From Pandoraea nosoerga (GTDB taxonomy: Bacteria; Pseudomonadota; Gammaproteobacteria; Burkholderiales; Burkholderiaceae), in the NCBI RefSeq assembly GCF_902459585.1, contig NZ_CABPSC010000002.1, forward strand, positions 1 through 64,000: DNA of 64,000 nt. The letters are read 5' to 3'. The position numbers and the translations under genes were made by a program. The notes beneath the pieces were generated by a model, which saw only the letters and a list, made by a program, of their open reading frames with translations, had not been told where the DNA came from and ran no database searches. Positions 10,665 through 19,728 of the stretch are shown here, in pieces. Within the stretch, counting starts at the first letter, position 1. Every line of letters starts with the position of its first letter.

Positions 10665-11558
10665 ATGATTTCCTTCGCAAAATTGTTTTCGCGCCGCCAT
10701 GTTGGCGTGTCGCTCACCGCATTTGCCGCGCTCGGCAGCGTGGCAGCGGTCAGTGTCTGGCCCGGCGTATTGCTCGCGCAGGGATTGTCGGCCACCGAGG
10801 CCGCCGGGCGCACGACCGAACAACTGCGCGTGCCGCAGGTGCCGTTCGATGCCACCGCCGATCGCATACCGTCGCCCGCAAGCGCGGCGTCGGCCGCGGC
10901 CGCGGCAGCGGCCGAGGACGACGACACGCCGGTGGCATACGACGATCAGCTCGATCTGCATCCCGCACAGGACGACTTCGCCGGCCGTCGCGCCTTGCTC
11001 GAGCGTCAGCGCGCATGGGTGGATTACCGGTTCGAGGAAGCGAAGTACGAATGCGCGTCGAAGTTCTTCGTGAACTACTGCATCGACAAGGCGCGCGACG
11101 CGCAGCGCGAGGCCCTCAAGGCCATTCGCAGCCAGCGTCTTGTGCTCGAGGATCAGGAGCGCAAGGCGCGTGCGCAGGAGCGCGAGCAACGTCTGGCCGA
11201 AAAGCGGGCGCAGACGGCAGCCGAGGCGCCGCAACGCGCTGCCGAGCGTGCGCAGAACGTGGCGGACTACGAAGCCAAGCAAGCCGAATACCAGCAGCGC
11301 GTGACCGAGCGCACGGGCCAGGCCCCGCAACGCGCGGCCAACGTCGAGCAGTACAATGCCAAGCAGGCCGAGCAGCAAAAGAAGCTCGAGGATGCCAAGG
11401 CATCGGCCGCGCAGAAGGCGGCCGAGCGCGAAGAGAACGTGCGCAAGTACAACCAGAAGCAGCAGGAAGCCATCGAGCGCAAGCAGAAGTCGGACCAACG
11501 CCGCAACGAGTCCCAGTCGGGCGGCTCGCCGGCCCAGAAGGCGCTGGAAGGGAAGTAA
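10665..11558 (+). CDS. Exported coiled-coil protein of unknown function
   Basis: I do not assign a function. From ATG 10665 the protein has 297 residues: a basic start (MISFAKLFSRRH), a hydrophobic segment and a cleavage region near VLLAQG, so it is probably periplasmic. An earlier ATG at 10632 sits in a TAAAAT element that looks more like a -10 box, so the later start is preferred. Residues 60-95 are Ala-rich linker. Residues about 110-155 are the most ordered part (RRALLERQRAWVDYRFEEAK with two nearby Cys). The remainder is Gln/Glu/Lys/Ala coiled coil containing two imperfect copies of a 37-residue unit (AERAQNVADYEAKQAEYQQR, then a PQRAANVEQYNAKQAEQQKK version). Confidence 0.7.
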   Translation: MISFAKLFSRRHVGVSLTAFAALGSVAAVSVWPGVLLAQGLSATEAAGRTTEQLRVPQVPFDATADRIPSPASAASAAAAAAAEDDDTPVAYDDQLDLHPAQDDFAGRRALLERQRAWVDYRFEEAKYECASKFFVNYCIDKARDAQREALKAIRSQRLVLEDQERKARAQEREQRLAEKRAQTAAEAPQRAAERAQNVADYEAKQAEYQQRVTERTGQAPQRAANVEQYNAKQAEQQKKLEDAKASAAQKAAEREENVRKYNQKQQEAIERKQKSDQRRNESQSGGSPAQKALEGK

Positions 11559-11662
11559 GCGAGTCGGACCGGCGGCGTTGCGCGCCGGTCAGATTCGCGG
11601 ACGTGGCCCCGGCAAGGCTGGCGGGCCCGGTATCATTCGAGAGTCGCAGGAGAGTTGCCAGG

Positions 11663-11866
11663 ATGCAGCACGATCTTCACTCCATTGGACGCCGCATCAT
11701 CGAGTTGCAGATCGAGCATCGCGATCTCGACTACCTGATCGACAAGTTGCTGACGGAGCCGACATACGACGAACTGCAGGTCACGCGGCTCAAGAAGCGA
11801 CGTCTGAAAATCAAGGACACCATCACCCTGTTGCAGGTGCAGCAGATGCCGGACCAGCCCGCCTGA
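11663..11866 (+). CDS. YdcH-like (DUF465) small protein
   Basis: A 67-residue cytoplasmic protein starting at ATG 11663 after a caggaga ribosome site. The segment IGRRIIELQIEHRDLDYLI and the basic VTRLKKRRLKIKDTITLLQ match the YdcH/DUF465 family, which forms short helical hairpins. Function is unknown. It lies about 60 bp ahead of the helicase gene and about 100 bp after the coiled-coil gene, and may be cotranscribed with one of them. It overlaps only spurious open frames. Confidence 0.8.
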   Translation: MQHDLHSIGRRIIELQIEHRDLDYLIDKLLTEPTYDELQVTRLKKRRLKIKDTITLLQVQQMPDQPA

Positions 11867-11927
11867 GCGGGCGCCGCGCACAACGCCCGCGAGGCCCGGC
11901 CAAGCTGCCCGGCCTCGCGGCCCGCGA

Positions 11928-14327
11928 TTGCGCGGTTTTCATTTTTCATCGCGGCGCGGCGAGTGCGCACCGTCCGGCGGTTCGAACCGTTCCGACGGAT
12001 GCGCAAGCGTATCGCGCGCCGCCTTTGCTTTTTTTGCCGTTTTGATCGATTCCGCCGCCGCTGCCAGCGATTCCCCCGAGACCGGTTCCCCATCCGACGC
12101 CGCTACGTTCCACGGGCTCAAGCCGCTCGCCCCCAAGCGCGAGCGGGAGCTGCAGGCAATCTTCGGCGACGGGGGGATGCTCGCGCGCGCCATCGATGGC
12201 TACCGTTCGCGCGAGCCGCAAACCGAGATGGCTCGCGCCGTGGCCGCCGCCATGGACACGCACGACACGCTGATCGCCGAGGCGGGTACGGGCACGGGCA
12301 AGACCTACGCGTATCTCGTGCCGGCCATGCTGTGGGGTGGCAAGACGATCATCTCCACAGGCACCAAGCACTTGCAGGACCAGATCTTCGCGCGCGACAT
12401 TCCCACGGTGCGCCGCGCGCTCGCGGTCCCCGTGACGGTGGCGATGCTCAAGGGCCGCGCGAATTACCTCTGTCACTACTATCTGGAGCGCGCCCAGCAG
12501 GAAGGGCGCTTCGCGTCGCGTCACGAAGCCGCGCAGTTGCGCGAGATCACGACCTTCGCGCAGATCACCAGGAGCGGCGACAAGGCGGAGCTCGCGTCCG
12601 TGCCCGAGAACGCGCCGATCTGGTCGCAGGTCACCTCCACGCGTGAGAACTGCCTGGGCCAGGACTGCCCGCGTTACAAGGACTGCTTCGTGATGCTCGC
12701 GCGCAAGGAGGCGCAACAGGCGGATATCGTCGTTGTGAACCATCACCTGTTCTTCGCGGACGTGATGCTGCGCGACACGGGCATGGCGGAGCTGCTGCCA
12801 AGCGCGAACACGGTGATTTTCGACGAAGCGCACCAGTTGCCGGAGACCGCGACGCTGTTCTTCGGCGAGACAGTGTCGAGCGCACAGATGCTCGAACTGG
12901 CGCGTGATTGTGTAGCCGAAGGGCTGATCCACGCGCGCGATGCCGCGGACTGGGTCAAGCTGGGCGCGAATCTCGAGCGCGCCGCACGCGACGTGCGCCT
13001 GACCTTCGGCCCTGACAACGCGCGCATGTCCGTGACGCAACTGCCGGAAAATCACGAGCTCTTCGACGCGCTCGAGGCGGTCGACGCCGCGCTGCAAGAC
13101 ATGATCGGGACGCTCACCCATCAGGCTGAACGCGCCGAAGCGCTGGGCGCGTGCCTGCGCCGCGCGCTGGACCTGCGCCAGCAGGTGGGGCGGTGGCAGA
13201 CGGGCGAGAGCCCGCCGTTGCCCGGCGAGCCGCCATTGCCGCTGCTCGATCCGGACGCGCCGCGCGTGACCGACAGCAAGCGCGAGAGGGCCGCGAAGGC
13301 AGCGAAGGCCGCCGAGGCGCGCGAAGCCGAAGCGGCGCGCGCTGCGGTTGAGGCGGCGTCACGGGGCAGCGATCGGGGCAGCGATGGCGGCGATGGCGGC
13401 GATGGCGGCGATGGCGCCGGCAGCGGGCAGAAGGCCTATACGCCGCCCGAGAACGTGCGCTGGATCGAAGTGTTTTCGCAGACGGTGCAGTTGCATCAGA
13501 CGCCACTGTCGATTGCGCCGATCTTCGCGAAGCAGCGTGCCGGTGCGCCGCGCGCCTGGATCTTTACGTCGGCTACGCTCTCGGTGAAGGGCAATTTCAC
13601 GCACTACGCCGCGCAGCTGGGCCTCGACGCGCAGAAGTCCCTCACGCTGGCGAGCCCCTTCGATTATCAGAACCAGAGCTTGCTCTACGTGCCGCGCGGA
13701 CTGCCGCAACCGTCAGCGCCGGGCTTCACCGACGCGGTGCTCGACGCCGCGCTGCCCGTGCTCGAAGTGAGCGGCGGCAGGGCCTTCGTGCTATGTACGA
13801 CGCTGCGGGCGGTCGGGCGTGCCGCCGAGCGTTTGCGCGACGAATTCGAGCGTCGCGGCTGGGACTATCCGCTGCTCGTGCAGGGAGAGGCGAGCCGCAC
13901 CGAACTGCTCGACCGTTTTCGCGCGTTGGGCAACGCGGTGCTGGTGGGGAGTCAGAGCTTCTGGGAAGGGGTGGACGTGCGCGGCGAGGCGCTGTCGCTG
14001 GTCATCATCGACAAGCTGCCGTTCGCGCCGCCCGACGACCCGGTGCTCGCAGCCCGGCTCGATGCACTCACAAAGAAGGGGCTCAGCCCGTTCGCCGTGC
14101 ACCAGCTGCCGCAGGCGGTCATCACGCTCAAGCAGGGCGCCGGTCGCCTGATTCGTTCCGAGCGTGATCGCGGCGTGTTGATGATCTGCGATCCGCGTCT
14201 TGTCGACAAACCCTACGGGCGTCGGATCTGGCAGAGCCTGCCGCCGTTCAAGCGCACGCGCGAACTGCCGATCGTGCGCGGATTCTTCGACGAGATGGCC
14301 GCCGGGGGCGACGCAGGTCGATCCTGA
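11928..14327 (+). CDS. DinG/YoaA-type iron-sulfur DNA helicase
   Basis: An ATP-dependent 5'-3' superfamily-2 helicase of the DinG/YoaA (XPD-like) group. Key motifs are Walker A AEAGTGTGKT (near residue 118 from the first possible start), four Fe-S cluster cysteines (NYLC, then ENCLGQDCPRYKDC), the DEAH box VIFDEAHQLPE, and the C-terminal motifs GSQSFWEGVDV and GAGRLIRS. Between helicase halves lies a low-complexity insert (about residues 445-505) that includes GGDGGDGGDG. The start is uncertain: 11928 is a TTG, and the conserved part begins near FHGLKPLAPKRERELQ, so the true N-terminus may lie up to 60 codons downstream. A strong terminator follows. Confidence 0.9.
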   Translation: MRGFHFSSRRGECAPSGGSNRSDGCASVSRAAFAFFAVLIDSAAAASDSPETGSPSDAATFHGLKPLAPKRERELQAIFGDGGMLARAIDGYRSREPQTEMARAVAAAMDTHDTLIAEAGTGTGKTYAYLVPAMLWGGKTIISTGTKHLQDQIFARDIPTVRRALAVPVTVAMLKGRANYLCHYYLERAQQEGRFASRHEAAQLREITTFAQITRSGDKAELASVPENAPIWSQVTSTRENCLGQDCPRYKDCFVMLARKEAQQADIVVVNHHLFFADVMLRDTGMAELLPSANTVIFDEAHQLPETATLFFGETVSSAQMLELARDCVAEGLIHARDAADWVKLGANLERAARDVRLTFGPDNARMSVTQLPENHELFDALEAVDAALQDMIGTLTHQAERAEALGACLRRALDLRQQVGRWQTGESPPLPGEPPLPLLDPDAPRVTDSKRERAAKAAKAAEAREAEAARAAVEAASRGSDRGSDGGDGGDGGDGAGSGQKAYTPPENVRWIEVFSQTVQLHQTPLSIAPIFAKQRAGAPRAWIFTSATLSVKGNFTHYAAQLGLDAQKSLTLASPFDYQNQSLLYVPRGLPQPSAPGFTDAVLDAALPVLEVSGGRAFVLCTTLRAVGRAAERLRDEFERRGWDYPLLVQGEASRTELLDRFRALGNAVLVGSQSFWEGVDVRGEALSLVIIDKLPFAPPDDPVLAARLDALTKKGLSPFAVHQLPQAVITLKQGAGRLIRSERDRGVLMICDPRLVDKPYGRRIWQSLPPFKRTRELPIVRGFFDEMAAGGDAGRS
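13383..13418 (+). repeat. 9-bp in-frame repeat within the helicase gene
   Basis: Four copies of gatggcggc (the last with one change) encode Gly-Gly-Asp or Asp-Gly-Gly repeats. They directly follow two copies of a 12-bp ggggcagcgatc unit. Both units keep the frame. Confidence 0.85.
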
Positions 14328-14377
14328 CGCGCGGCCGGCCGCGCGGGCGCCGGTCGCCTCTCGGGCGCCCAGAAACG

Positions 14378-14405
14378 AAAAGCCCCCGCACGGGCGGGGG
14401 CTTTT
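14378..14405. terminator. Bidirectional terminator between helicase gene and bamD
   Basis: The stem aaaagcccccgc / gcgggggctttt encloses the 4-nt loop acgg, with T tracts on both strands. It lies between convergent genes. Confidence 0.9.
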
Positions 14406-14437
14406 GTCATGCCGTCTTGCTCGGGAGCACCGGCAGC

Positions 14438-15262
14438 TTAACGCCAGATTTGCCACCACGACTTCTTGTCGCCGCTGGTGTCGATACGGCGACCCACCGT
14501 CAGATAGCCGCTGTTCGGATACGTCTGTTCCATCACGCGACGCGCGTCGTCGCGCAGTTCGGTCATGCCGAGTTTGTCGTAAGACTTGATCATGATGCCA
14601 AGCGCGTCTTCGAGCGCCGGCGCCTTGTCGTAGTCCTTGAGCGCGGTCTGGGCGCGGTTCACGGCGGCCAGGTAGGCGCCACGGCGATAGTAGTACTCGG
14701 CCGCGTGCACTTCGTGTGCGGCCATGGCGTTGACGGCGTAGCGCATGCGCAGGGCAGCGTCGTTTGCGTACTTGCTGTTCGGATAGTGCTCGACCAGATA
14801 CTTGAAGCTGTCGTAAGCCGCACGCAGCGCCTTCGGATCGCGCTCGCTCAGATCCTGCCCCGAGAAGCGCCCGAAAAGACCGAGGTCGTCGTTGAAGTTG
14901 ATCAGGCCCTTGAGGTAATAGGCGTAGTCGATCGAGGGGCTGTCCGGATGCAGGCGGATGAAGCGATCCACGGCCGTGAGCGCCTGCGCCGGCTCATTGT
15001 CCTTGTAGTAGGCGTAGGCCGTGTTGATCTGGGCCTGTTGCGCATGCGGGCCGAACGGGTCGCGCCCTTCGAGCAGTTCGTAGTACTTGGCGGCCTTCGT
15101 GTAGTCGCCGCTATCGAAGCTGTCCTTGGCTTCCGAGTATAATTTGTTCGTCGACCAGCTGGCCGTTTCGTCGACTTTCTCCGGCAGAATGCCGCAGGCG
15201 GCCACACCGCCGACCAGGATGGCGGCCAGCGTCAGATGTTTGACAAGTTTCAGGGCTTGCAT
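14438..15262 (-). CDS. bamD: Outer-membrane assembly lipoprotein BamD
   Basis: A 274-residue essential component of the BAM complex, which inserts beta-barrel proteins into the outer membrane. From ATG 15262 the signal peptide ends in the lipobox VGGVAAC, so Cys23 would be lipidated. The remainder shows BamD TPR-like repeats, such as [20 protein letters not shown] and the [19 protein letters not shown] region, and ends at SWWQIWR. An in-frame GTG five codons upstream (15277) is less likely because a gaagtgaag ribosome site lies just before the ATG. A perfect TATAAT lies 44 bp upstream, inside the divergent rluD gene. Confidence 0.95.
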   Translation of the reverse strand: MQALKLVKHLTLAAILVGGVAACGILPEKVDETASWSTNKLYSEAKDSFDSGDYTKAAKYYELLEGRDPFGPHAQQAQINTAYAYYKDNEPAQALTAVDRFIRLHPDSPSIDYAYYLKGLINFNDDLGLFGRFSGQDLSERDPKALRAAYDSFKYLVEHYPNSKYANDAALRMRYAVNAMAAHEVHAAEYYYRRGAYLAAVNRAQTALKDYDKAPALEDALGIMIKSYDKLGMTELRDDARRVMEQTYPNSGYLTVGRRIDTSGDKKSWWQIWR

Positions 15263-15283
15263 GCTCGTTGGCTTCACTTCTCG

Positions 15284-16477
15284 ATGACCCGTTCAATACT
15301 GCCGGATTATAGCGTAACCGCCTCATTAGCCACGGAAAATGCGGATGACTCGTCCGATGACGATTTCGATTCGCTTGCCGAGGCTTTCCCGGGTGCCGCG
15401 CACGGCATCGCCACCTCCACCGACGCCTCCACCGCCGCCCCCGCACCGGGCGGCCCGGCCCCGTCGTCCGACCAATCCGGCCAATCGATCGCGAATGTCC
15501 CGCTCAGCGCGACATTGCCCGACGCGGTGGCCGGCGAGCGCCTCGACAAGGCGCTGGCCCTCTGTTTTCCCGAATATTCCCGGAGTCGCCTGCAGGCGTG
15601 GGTCGAAGACGGACGCGTCGCGCTCGACGGTGTGACGGCCAAGGTGCGTCAGAAGGTCGCCGGCGGCGAGTCGGTCCTCATCATGCCGGCGGCGCTGCCC
15701 GAGCAACTCGCGTTTGCACCGGAGCCGGTGCCGCTCGACGCCGTCTACGAAGATGCCGCGCTGGTCGTCTTCAACAAGCCGCCCGGGCTGGTCGTGCATC
15801 CGGCGGCCGGCAACTGGTCCGGCACGCTGCTCAACGGGCTGCTCCATCGCTACGGACACGCCGCCGCCGATCTGCCGCGCGCCGGCATCGTGCATCGGCT
15901 GGACAAGGAGACGTCGGGGCTGATGGTGGTGGCGCGCACGCTCATCGCGCAAACCGACCTCGTGCGCCAGTTGCAGGCCCGCACCGTCAAGCGCCATTAC
16001 GCGGCGCTGGTCTGGGGACGCCCGCCGCTGCGCACGATCGTAGACGCGCCGATCGGGCGCGACCCACGCGAGCGCACGCGCATGGCGGTCGTGCAGGGGC
16101 AGGGCGGCAAGCCCGCGCGCACGCGCGTGGCGACTGTCGCCAGCGGGGAATGGGAAGGCTCCCCGGTGTCGCTCGTGCTGTGTTCGCTCGACACGGGGCG
16201 CACGCACCAGATTCGCGTCCATCTCTCGCACCTCGGACATTCGCTGCTCGGCGATCCCCTGTACAAGCCGCGTCACAAGCGACCGGCGCTGCCGGGCGAC
16301 TTTGCGCGCCAGGCCCTGCACGCGTGGCGTCTGGGGTTGCTCCATCCCGACGACGGACGGGCAATGCACTGGCAGGCGGCGCTGCCCGGCGACATGCAAG
16401 ACCTCATGGCCGCCATTGGCCTCGAATTCGATTTCTCAACGCTGCCCGACTCGCTCGATGACTTCTTCCCTGCCTGA
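15284..16477 (+). CDS. rluD: 23S rRNA pseudouridine synthase RluD
   Basis: A 397-residue enzyme that isomerises uridines in helix 69 of 23S rRNA (1911/1915/1917 in E. coli). After an acidic, low-complexity N-terminal extension of about 75 residues comes an S4-like domain ([20 protein letters not shown]). The catalytic domain carries [14 protein letters not shown] and [10 protein letters not shown], with the catalytic Asp at about residue 207, and the [12 protein letters not shown] motif. E. coli RluD is about 326 residues, so the N-terminus is long here. ATG 15284 is the first credible start but has no visible ribosome site and lies only 21 bp from the divergent bamD start. It overlaps pgeF by 20 bp. 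Confidence 0.9.
   Translation: MTRSILPDYSVTASLATENADDSSDDDFDSLAEAFPGAAHGIATSTDASTAAPAPGGPAPSSDQSGQSIANVPLSATLPDAVAGERLDKALALCFPEYSRSRLQAWVEDGRVALDGVTAKVRQKVAGGESVLIMPAALPEQLAFAPEPVPLDAVYEDAALVVFNKPPGLVVHPAAGNWSGTLLNGLLHRYGHAAADLPRAGIVHRLDKETSGLMVVARTLIAQTDLVRQLQARTVKRHYAALVWGRPPLRTIVDAPIGRDPRERTRMAVVQGQGGKPARTRVATVASGEWEGSPVSLVLCSLDTGRTHQIRVHLSHLGHSLLGDPLYKPRHKRPALPGDFARQALHAWRLGLLHPDDGRAMHWQAALPGDMQDLMAAIGLEFDFSTLPDSLDDFFPA
15306..15311 (-). promoter_or_regulatory. Consensus -10 box for bamD
   Basis: Read on the minus strand the sequence is a perfect TATAAT, 44-49 bp before the bamD ATG. No good -35 hexamer is evident at 16-18 bp spacing. The box falls inside the first codons of rluD. Confidence 0.55.
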
Positions 16478-17294
16478 GCCATTTTCTCCAGCCCCGATGC
16501 CCGCCGACTGGATCGTGCCCGACTGGCCGGCGCCGGCCAACGTCCGCGCGGTATTCACGACACGCGCCGGTGGGGTGAGCGAAGGGCCGCAGGCGACGTT
16601 CAACCTCGGTTACAAGGCCGACGATGACCCCGAGGCCGTGCGCGTGAACCGCGAGCGGCTCCGGGCGTATACGGGCGTGCCGTCGGCGTGGGTCGCGCAG
16701 GTGCACGGTCCGCGCGTCGTGGACGCTCGGGACGCGCTCGCCGCCGCCGAGGCCGGCGAACCGCTGCAGGCCGACGCCAGCATCACGACCGCCGTGGGCC
16801 TGGCCAGCACCGTCATGGTGGCGGACTGCCTGCCGGTGCTGCTGTGCGACGCCGGGGGCCGCGCCGTCGCAGCGGCCCATGCCGGCTGGCGCGGACTGTG
16901 CGCGGGCGTGATCGAGCAGACCGTGCAGGCGTTGCGCGCCCGTTTGAAGGACGAGGCGGACGGCGCAGAGGCATCGGTCATCGCCTGGCTCGGGCCGTGC
17001 ATCGGCCCGACGGCGTTCGAAGTCGGGCCGGAAGTGCGCGCGGCGTTTCTCGATGCGGCCACGCCCGAAGAGCGGGACGCGACGCGCGCGGCGTTCGTGG
17101 CGCGCGGCGCGCCGCAAGCGGACAAGTCGCTTGCGGACCTGTGTGCGTTGGCCCGCTTGCGGCTCGCGCGCGAGGGCGTGACGAACGTCTCGGGCGGGCA
17201 GTGGTGTACGGTTGGCGATCCGGCGCGGTTCTACTCCTATCGACGCGATCGCGTGACAGGGCGCATGGCCGCGCTCGTGTGGCGCGTGGCGTGA
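16458..17294 (+). CDS. pgeF: Polyphenol oxidase/laccase-domain purine nucleosidase PgeF (YfiH)
   Basis: A 278-residue member of the multicopper-oxidase-like laccase-domain family (YlmD/YfiH). Members act as purine nucleoside phosphorylase/adenosine deaminase and in E. coli edit peptidoglycan precursors. Signatures are [41 protein letters not shown] and [12 protein letters not shown], which supply the zinc-binding His and Cys. The start at ATG 16458 overlaps the rluD stop region by 20 bp, so the two are very likely translated from one mRNA, the usual rluD-yfiH arrangement. Confidence 0.9.
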   Translation: MTSSLPEPFSPAPMPADWIVPDWPAPANVRAVFTTRAGGVSEGPQATFNLGYKADDDPEAVRVNRERLRAYTGVPSAWVAQVHGPRVVDARDALAAAEAGEPLQADASITTAVGLASTVMVADCLPVLLCDAGGRAVAAAHAGWRGLCAGVIEQTVQALRARLKDEADGAEASVIAWLGPCIGPTAFEVGPEVRAAFLDAATPEERDATRAAFVARGAPQADKSLADLCALARLRLAREGVTNVSGGQWCTVGDPARFYSYRRDRVTGRMAALVWRVA

Positions 17295-17301
17295 GGGGGG
17301 C

Positions 17302-17350
17302 GAGAGGGGCGAGAGGGGGCGAGAGGGGGCGAGAGGGGGCGAGAGGGGGC
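17302..17350. repeat. 10-bp tandem repeat after pgeF
   Basis: One 9-bp gagaggggc is followed by four exact copies of gagagggggc. The array starts eight bases after the pgeF stop. It is purely G/A on the plus strand, a polypurine tract. Confidence 0.9.
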
Positions 17351-17358
17351 GGCGCGTG

Positions 17359-17613
17359 TCACTCGGACGCGTCCGACGTCGGTCCGGTCCCGGGGGCTGC
17401 GCCATGGAGGGCGGCATCAGCAGGCGCTGCGGCATCGCGTCGCAGCGCCTGGGCGCTACGGATGCGGCGAATGCGGCTTCCCGCAATGTATAGCCACAGC
17501 AGCGCGGGGGCGATGCCGCCGCCGGCGAAGATCAGCAGACCCAGCCAGACCGAGGGTGCGGTGATTGCCACCATCGCCATGACATACAGCCATCCGAGAA
17601 TGACGATAAACAT
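17359..17613 (-). CDS. Small two-helix membrane protein, unknown function
   Basis: An 84-residue frame starting at ATG 17613. Two hydrophobic segments are evident (MFIVILGWLYVMAMVAITAP and VWLGLLIFAGGGIAPALLWL), followed by a basic RIRRIRSAQALRR and a polar Ala/Pro tail, so an inner-membrane protein with a cytoplasmic tail is likely. It is convergent with pgeF and divergent from phaC. Similar short proteins are common in Burkholderiaceae, but I know of no function. Confidence 0.6.
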   Translation of the reverse strand: MFIVILGWLYVMAMVAITAPSVWLGLLIFAGGGIAPALLWLYIAGSRIRRIRSAQALRRDAAAPADAALHGAAPGTGPTSDASE

Positions 17614-17682
17614 CGGGACAAACGCGCATTCAAAAAAGGAAGGGGTGACGGGACAATGCCCCCCGGGACGTAGCCGCAAGCA

Positions 17683-17711
17683 TTGACAGGCCTGCGCACG
17701 CACGCAAGAAT
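17683..17711 (+). promoter_or_regulatory. Candidate phaCAB promoter
   Basis: A perfect -35 TTGACA (17683-17688), 17 bp of spacer and AAGAAT (17706-17711) would start RNA near 17718, about 90 bases before phaC. From memory, the known phaC promoter of Cupriavidus necator is also TTGACA followed by an imperfect -10 (AACAAT), which supports the call. Confidence 0.65.
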
Positions 17712-17807
17712 GCTCCACAGGCGGGGCGCATCGCTCGCAAAGCGAAGCCCGCCGCCGCGTTTCGGGCACTGGCCCGTGAACGCAACGGACGTGACACTCA
17801 GGCTATC

Positions 17808-19667
17808 ATGAATCGCGCCAGTGCCAACTTCGATCCGGCTTCGTTTGCCGCCTCGTTCGCTCAGCAGTTCCCCTCCGCTTCGCTCTCCGCCCAGGACATG
17901 TCGCAGTGGTTCAAGGTCGCCCAACAGATGTTCGGCGCTTTGCCGGGGCTTGCCGCGCAGACCGGCTCCGCAGCCAGCGGCGCTTCGAGTGCTGCCAGCA
18001 CCGCCAATCCCTTCACTGGTCTCTTCGATCTGTTCGGCAAGGCGGGCAGCCTTCCAAAACCCACGCCCGTGCACGTCGATCCCGCGCGCCTGAGTGCGCT
18101 GCAGGCGGACTACGCGCGTGAATTTTCCGAACTTGTCGCCAGCTTCAATCAGCCGGGACTCGACACGGCGCCCTCGCTTGGCGACCGCCGCTTCGCAGGC
18201 GAGGGCTGGCGCAACCCGTTCTATGCGCTGCCGGCCGCGCTATACCTGCTCAACGGCCGCTTCCTGATGCGCATGGCGGAACTGGTCGACGCCGACGCCA
18301 AGACGCGCGAGCGTATACGCTTCGCCGTCGAGCAATGGGTGGCGGCGAGCTCACCGGCGAACTTCATCGCGACCAATCCCGACGCGCAGCAGCGCCTCGT
18401 GCAGACGCACGGCGACAGCCTGCTCGCGGGCATGCAGCACCTGCTGGTCGACATGGGCAAAGGCAAGGTCTCGCAGACCGACGACGCGGCCTTCGAAGTC
18501 GGGCGCAACGTGGCGACCACCGAAGGCGCCGTGGTCTTCGAGAACGACCTGATTCAGCTCATCCAGTACAAGCCGCTGACGGCGACCGTCTATCAGCGTG
18601 CGCTGCTGATCGTGCCGCCTTGCATCAACAAGTACTACATCCTCGACCTGCAGCCCGAGAACTCGCTCGTGCGCTACGCGGTGGAGCAGGGACATACGGT
18701 GTTCGTCGTGTCGTGGCGGAACCCGGACGCGTCGCTCGCCCACAAGTCGTGGGACGACTACGTCGGCGAAGGGCCGATTGCCGCCATCGACGTCGTGCGC
18801 GAAATCAGCGGGCAGCCGCAGATCAACGCGCTCGGCTTCTGCGTGGGCGGTACGCTGCTGGCGGCGGCGCTTGCCGTATTCGCGGCGAGGGGACAGAAGG
18901 GGCGCAAGTCGCCGGTCGCCAGCGTGACGCTGCTCACCACGCTGCTCGATTTTTCCGATACCGGCGTGCTCGACGTATTCATCGACGAGGCACACGTGCA
19001 ATTTCGCGAGCAGACCATCGGCGGCGGGCTGGGGCAGCCGCCGGGCCTCATGCGCGGCGTGGAACTGGCCAACACGTTCTCGTTCCTGCGCCCGAACGAC
19101 CTGGTCTGGAATTACGTCGTCGACAGCTATCTGAAAGGCAATGCGCCGCAGCCGTTCGACCTGCTGTACTGGAACGGCGACGGCACCAACTTGCCGGGGC
19201 CGATGTTCTGCTGGTATCTGCGCCATCTCTATTTGCAGAACGAGCTGAAGCAACCTGGCCGCGTGCAGACCTGCGGCGTGCCGGTCGATCTGGGCGCCAT
19301 CGACGCACCGGCCTACGTATTCGGCTCACGCGAGGACCACATCGTGCCGTGGACATCGGCGTTCCGCTCGCTGGCCCTGCTCGGCGGCGAGCGCCGGTTC
19401 GTGCTCGGCGCGTCGGGGCACATTGCCGGCGTGGTCAATCCGCCGGCGAAAAAGAAACGCAGCTATTGGCGCAACGACGACGTGGGCGTCGAGGCGAACG
19501 ACTGGCTGGCCGGCGCGACGGAGCACCCGGGCAGCTGGTGGACCGACTGGAGCGAATGGCTGGCGGGCTATGCCGGCAAACGCGTCAAGGCGCCAAAAGC
19601 GTATGGTAATGTTGCTCATGCACCCATCGAACCGGCGCCCGGCCGCTACGTCAAGGCGAAGGCCTGA
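17808..19667 (+). CDS. phaC: Class I poly(3-hydroxybutyrate) synthase PhaC
   Basis: A 619-residue enzyme that polymerises (R)-3-hydroxyacyl-CoA into polyhydroxyalkanoate at the granule surface. The lipase-like box is ALGFCVGGT with the nucleophile Cys345. The partner Asp lies in REDHIVPW (about residue 509) and the His in GASGHIAGVVNPP (about 537). Residues 50-90 are a variable Ala/Ser linker. The length suits class I PhaC, which works without PhaE or PhaR subunits. It heads the order phaC-phaA-phaB-phaR typical of Cupriavidus and Burkholderia. Confidence 0.97.
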   Translation: MNRASANFDPASFAASFAQQFPSASLSAQDMSQWFKVAQQMFGALPGLAAQTGSAASGASSAASTANPFTGLFDLFGKAGSLPKPTPVHVDPARLSALQADYAREFSELVASFNQPGLDTAPSLGDRRFAGEGWRNPFYALPAALYLLNGRFLMRMAELVDADAKTRERIRFAVEQWVAASSPANFIATNPDAQQRLVQTHGDSLLAGMQHLLVDMGKGKVSQTDDAAFEVGRNVATTEGAVVFENDLIQLIQYKPLTATVYQRALLIVPPCINKYYILDLQPENSLVRYAVEQGHTVFVVSWRNPDASLAHKSWDDYVGEGPIAAIDVVREISGQPQINALGFCVGGTLLAAALAVFAARGQKGRKSPVASVTLLTTLLDFSDTGVLDVFIDEAHVQFREQTIGGGLGQPPGLMRGVELANTFSFLRPNDLVWNYVVDSYLKGNAPQPFDLLYWNGDGTNLPGPMFCWYLRHLYLQNELKQPGRVQTCGVPVDLGAIDAPAYVFGSREDHIVPWTSAFRSLALLGGERRFVLGASGHIAGVVNPPAKKKRSYWRNDDVGVEANDWLAGATEHPGSWWTDWSEWLAGYAGKRVKAPKAYGNVAHAPIEPAPGRYVKAKA

Positions 19668-19728
19668 GCGGTAGCGGCAACGCGGGCATCCCCCCCGGTT
19701 CGACTCATTTGATTACGAGGAAAGAGAC

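Noticed and set aside
17359-17769. Longer 136-residue version of the small membrane protein
   Set aside because: The extra N-terminal 52 residues are Cys/Arg-rich and pass through the region holding the phaC promoter. The ATG at 17613 starts directly with a membrane helix.
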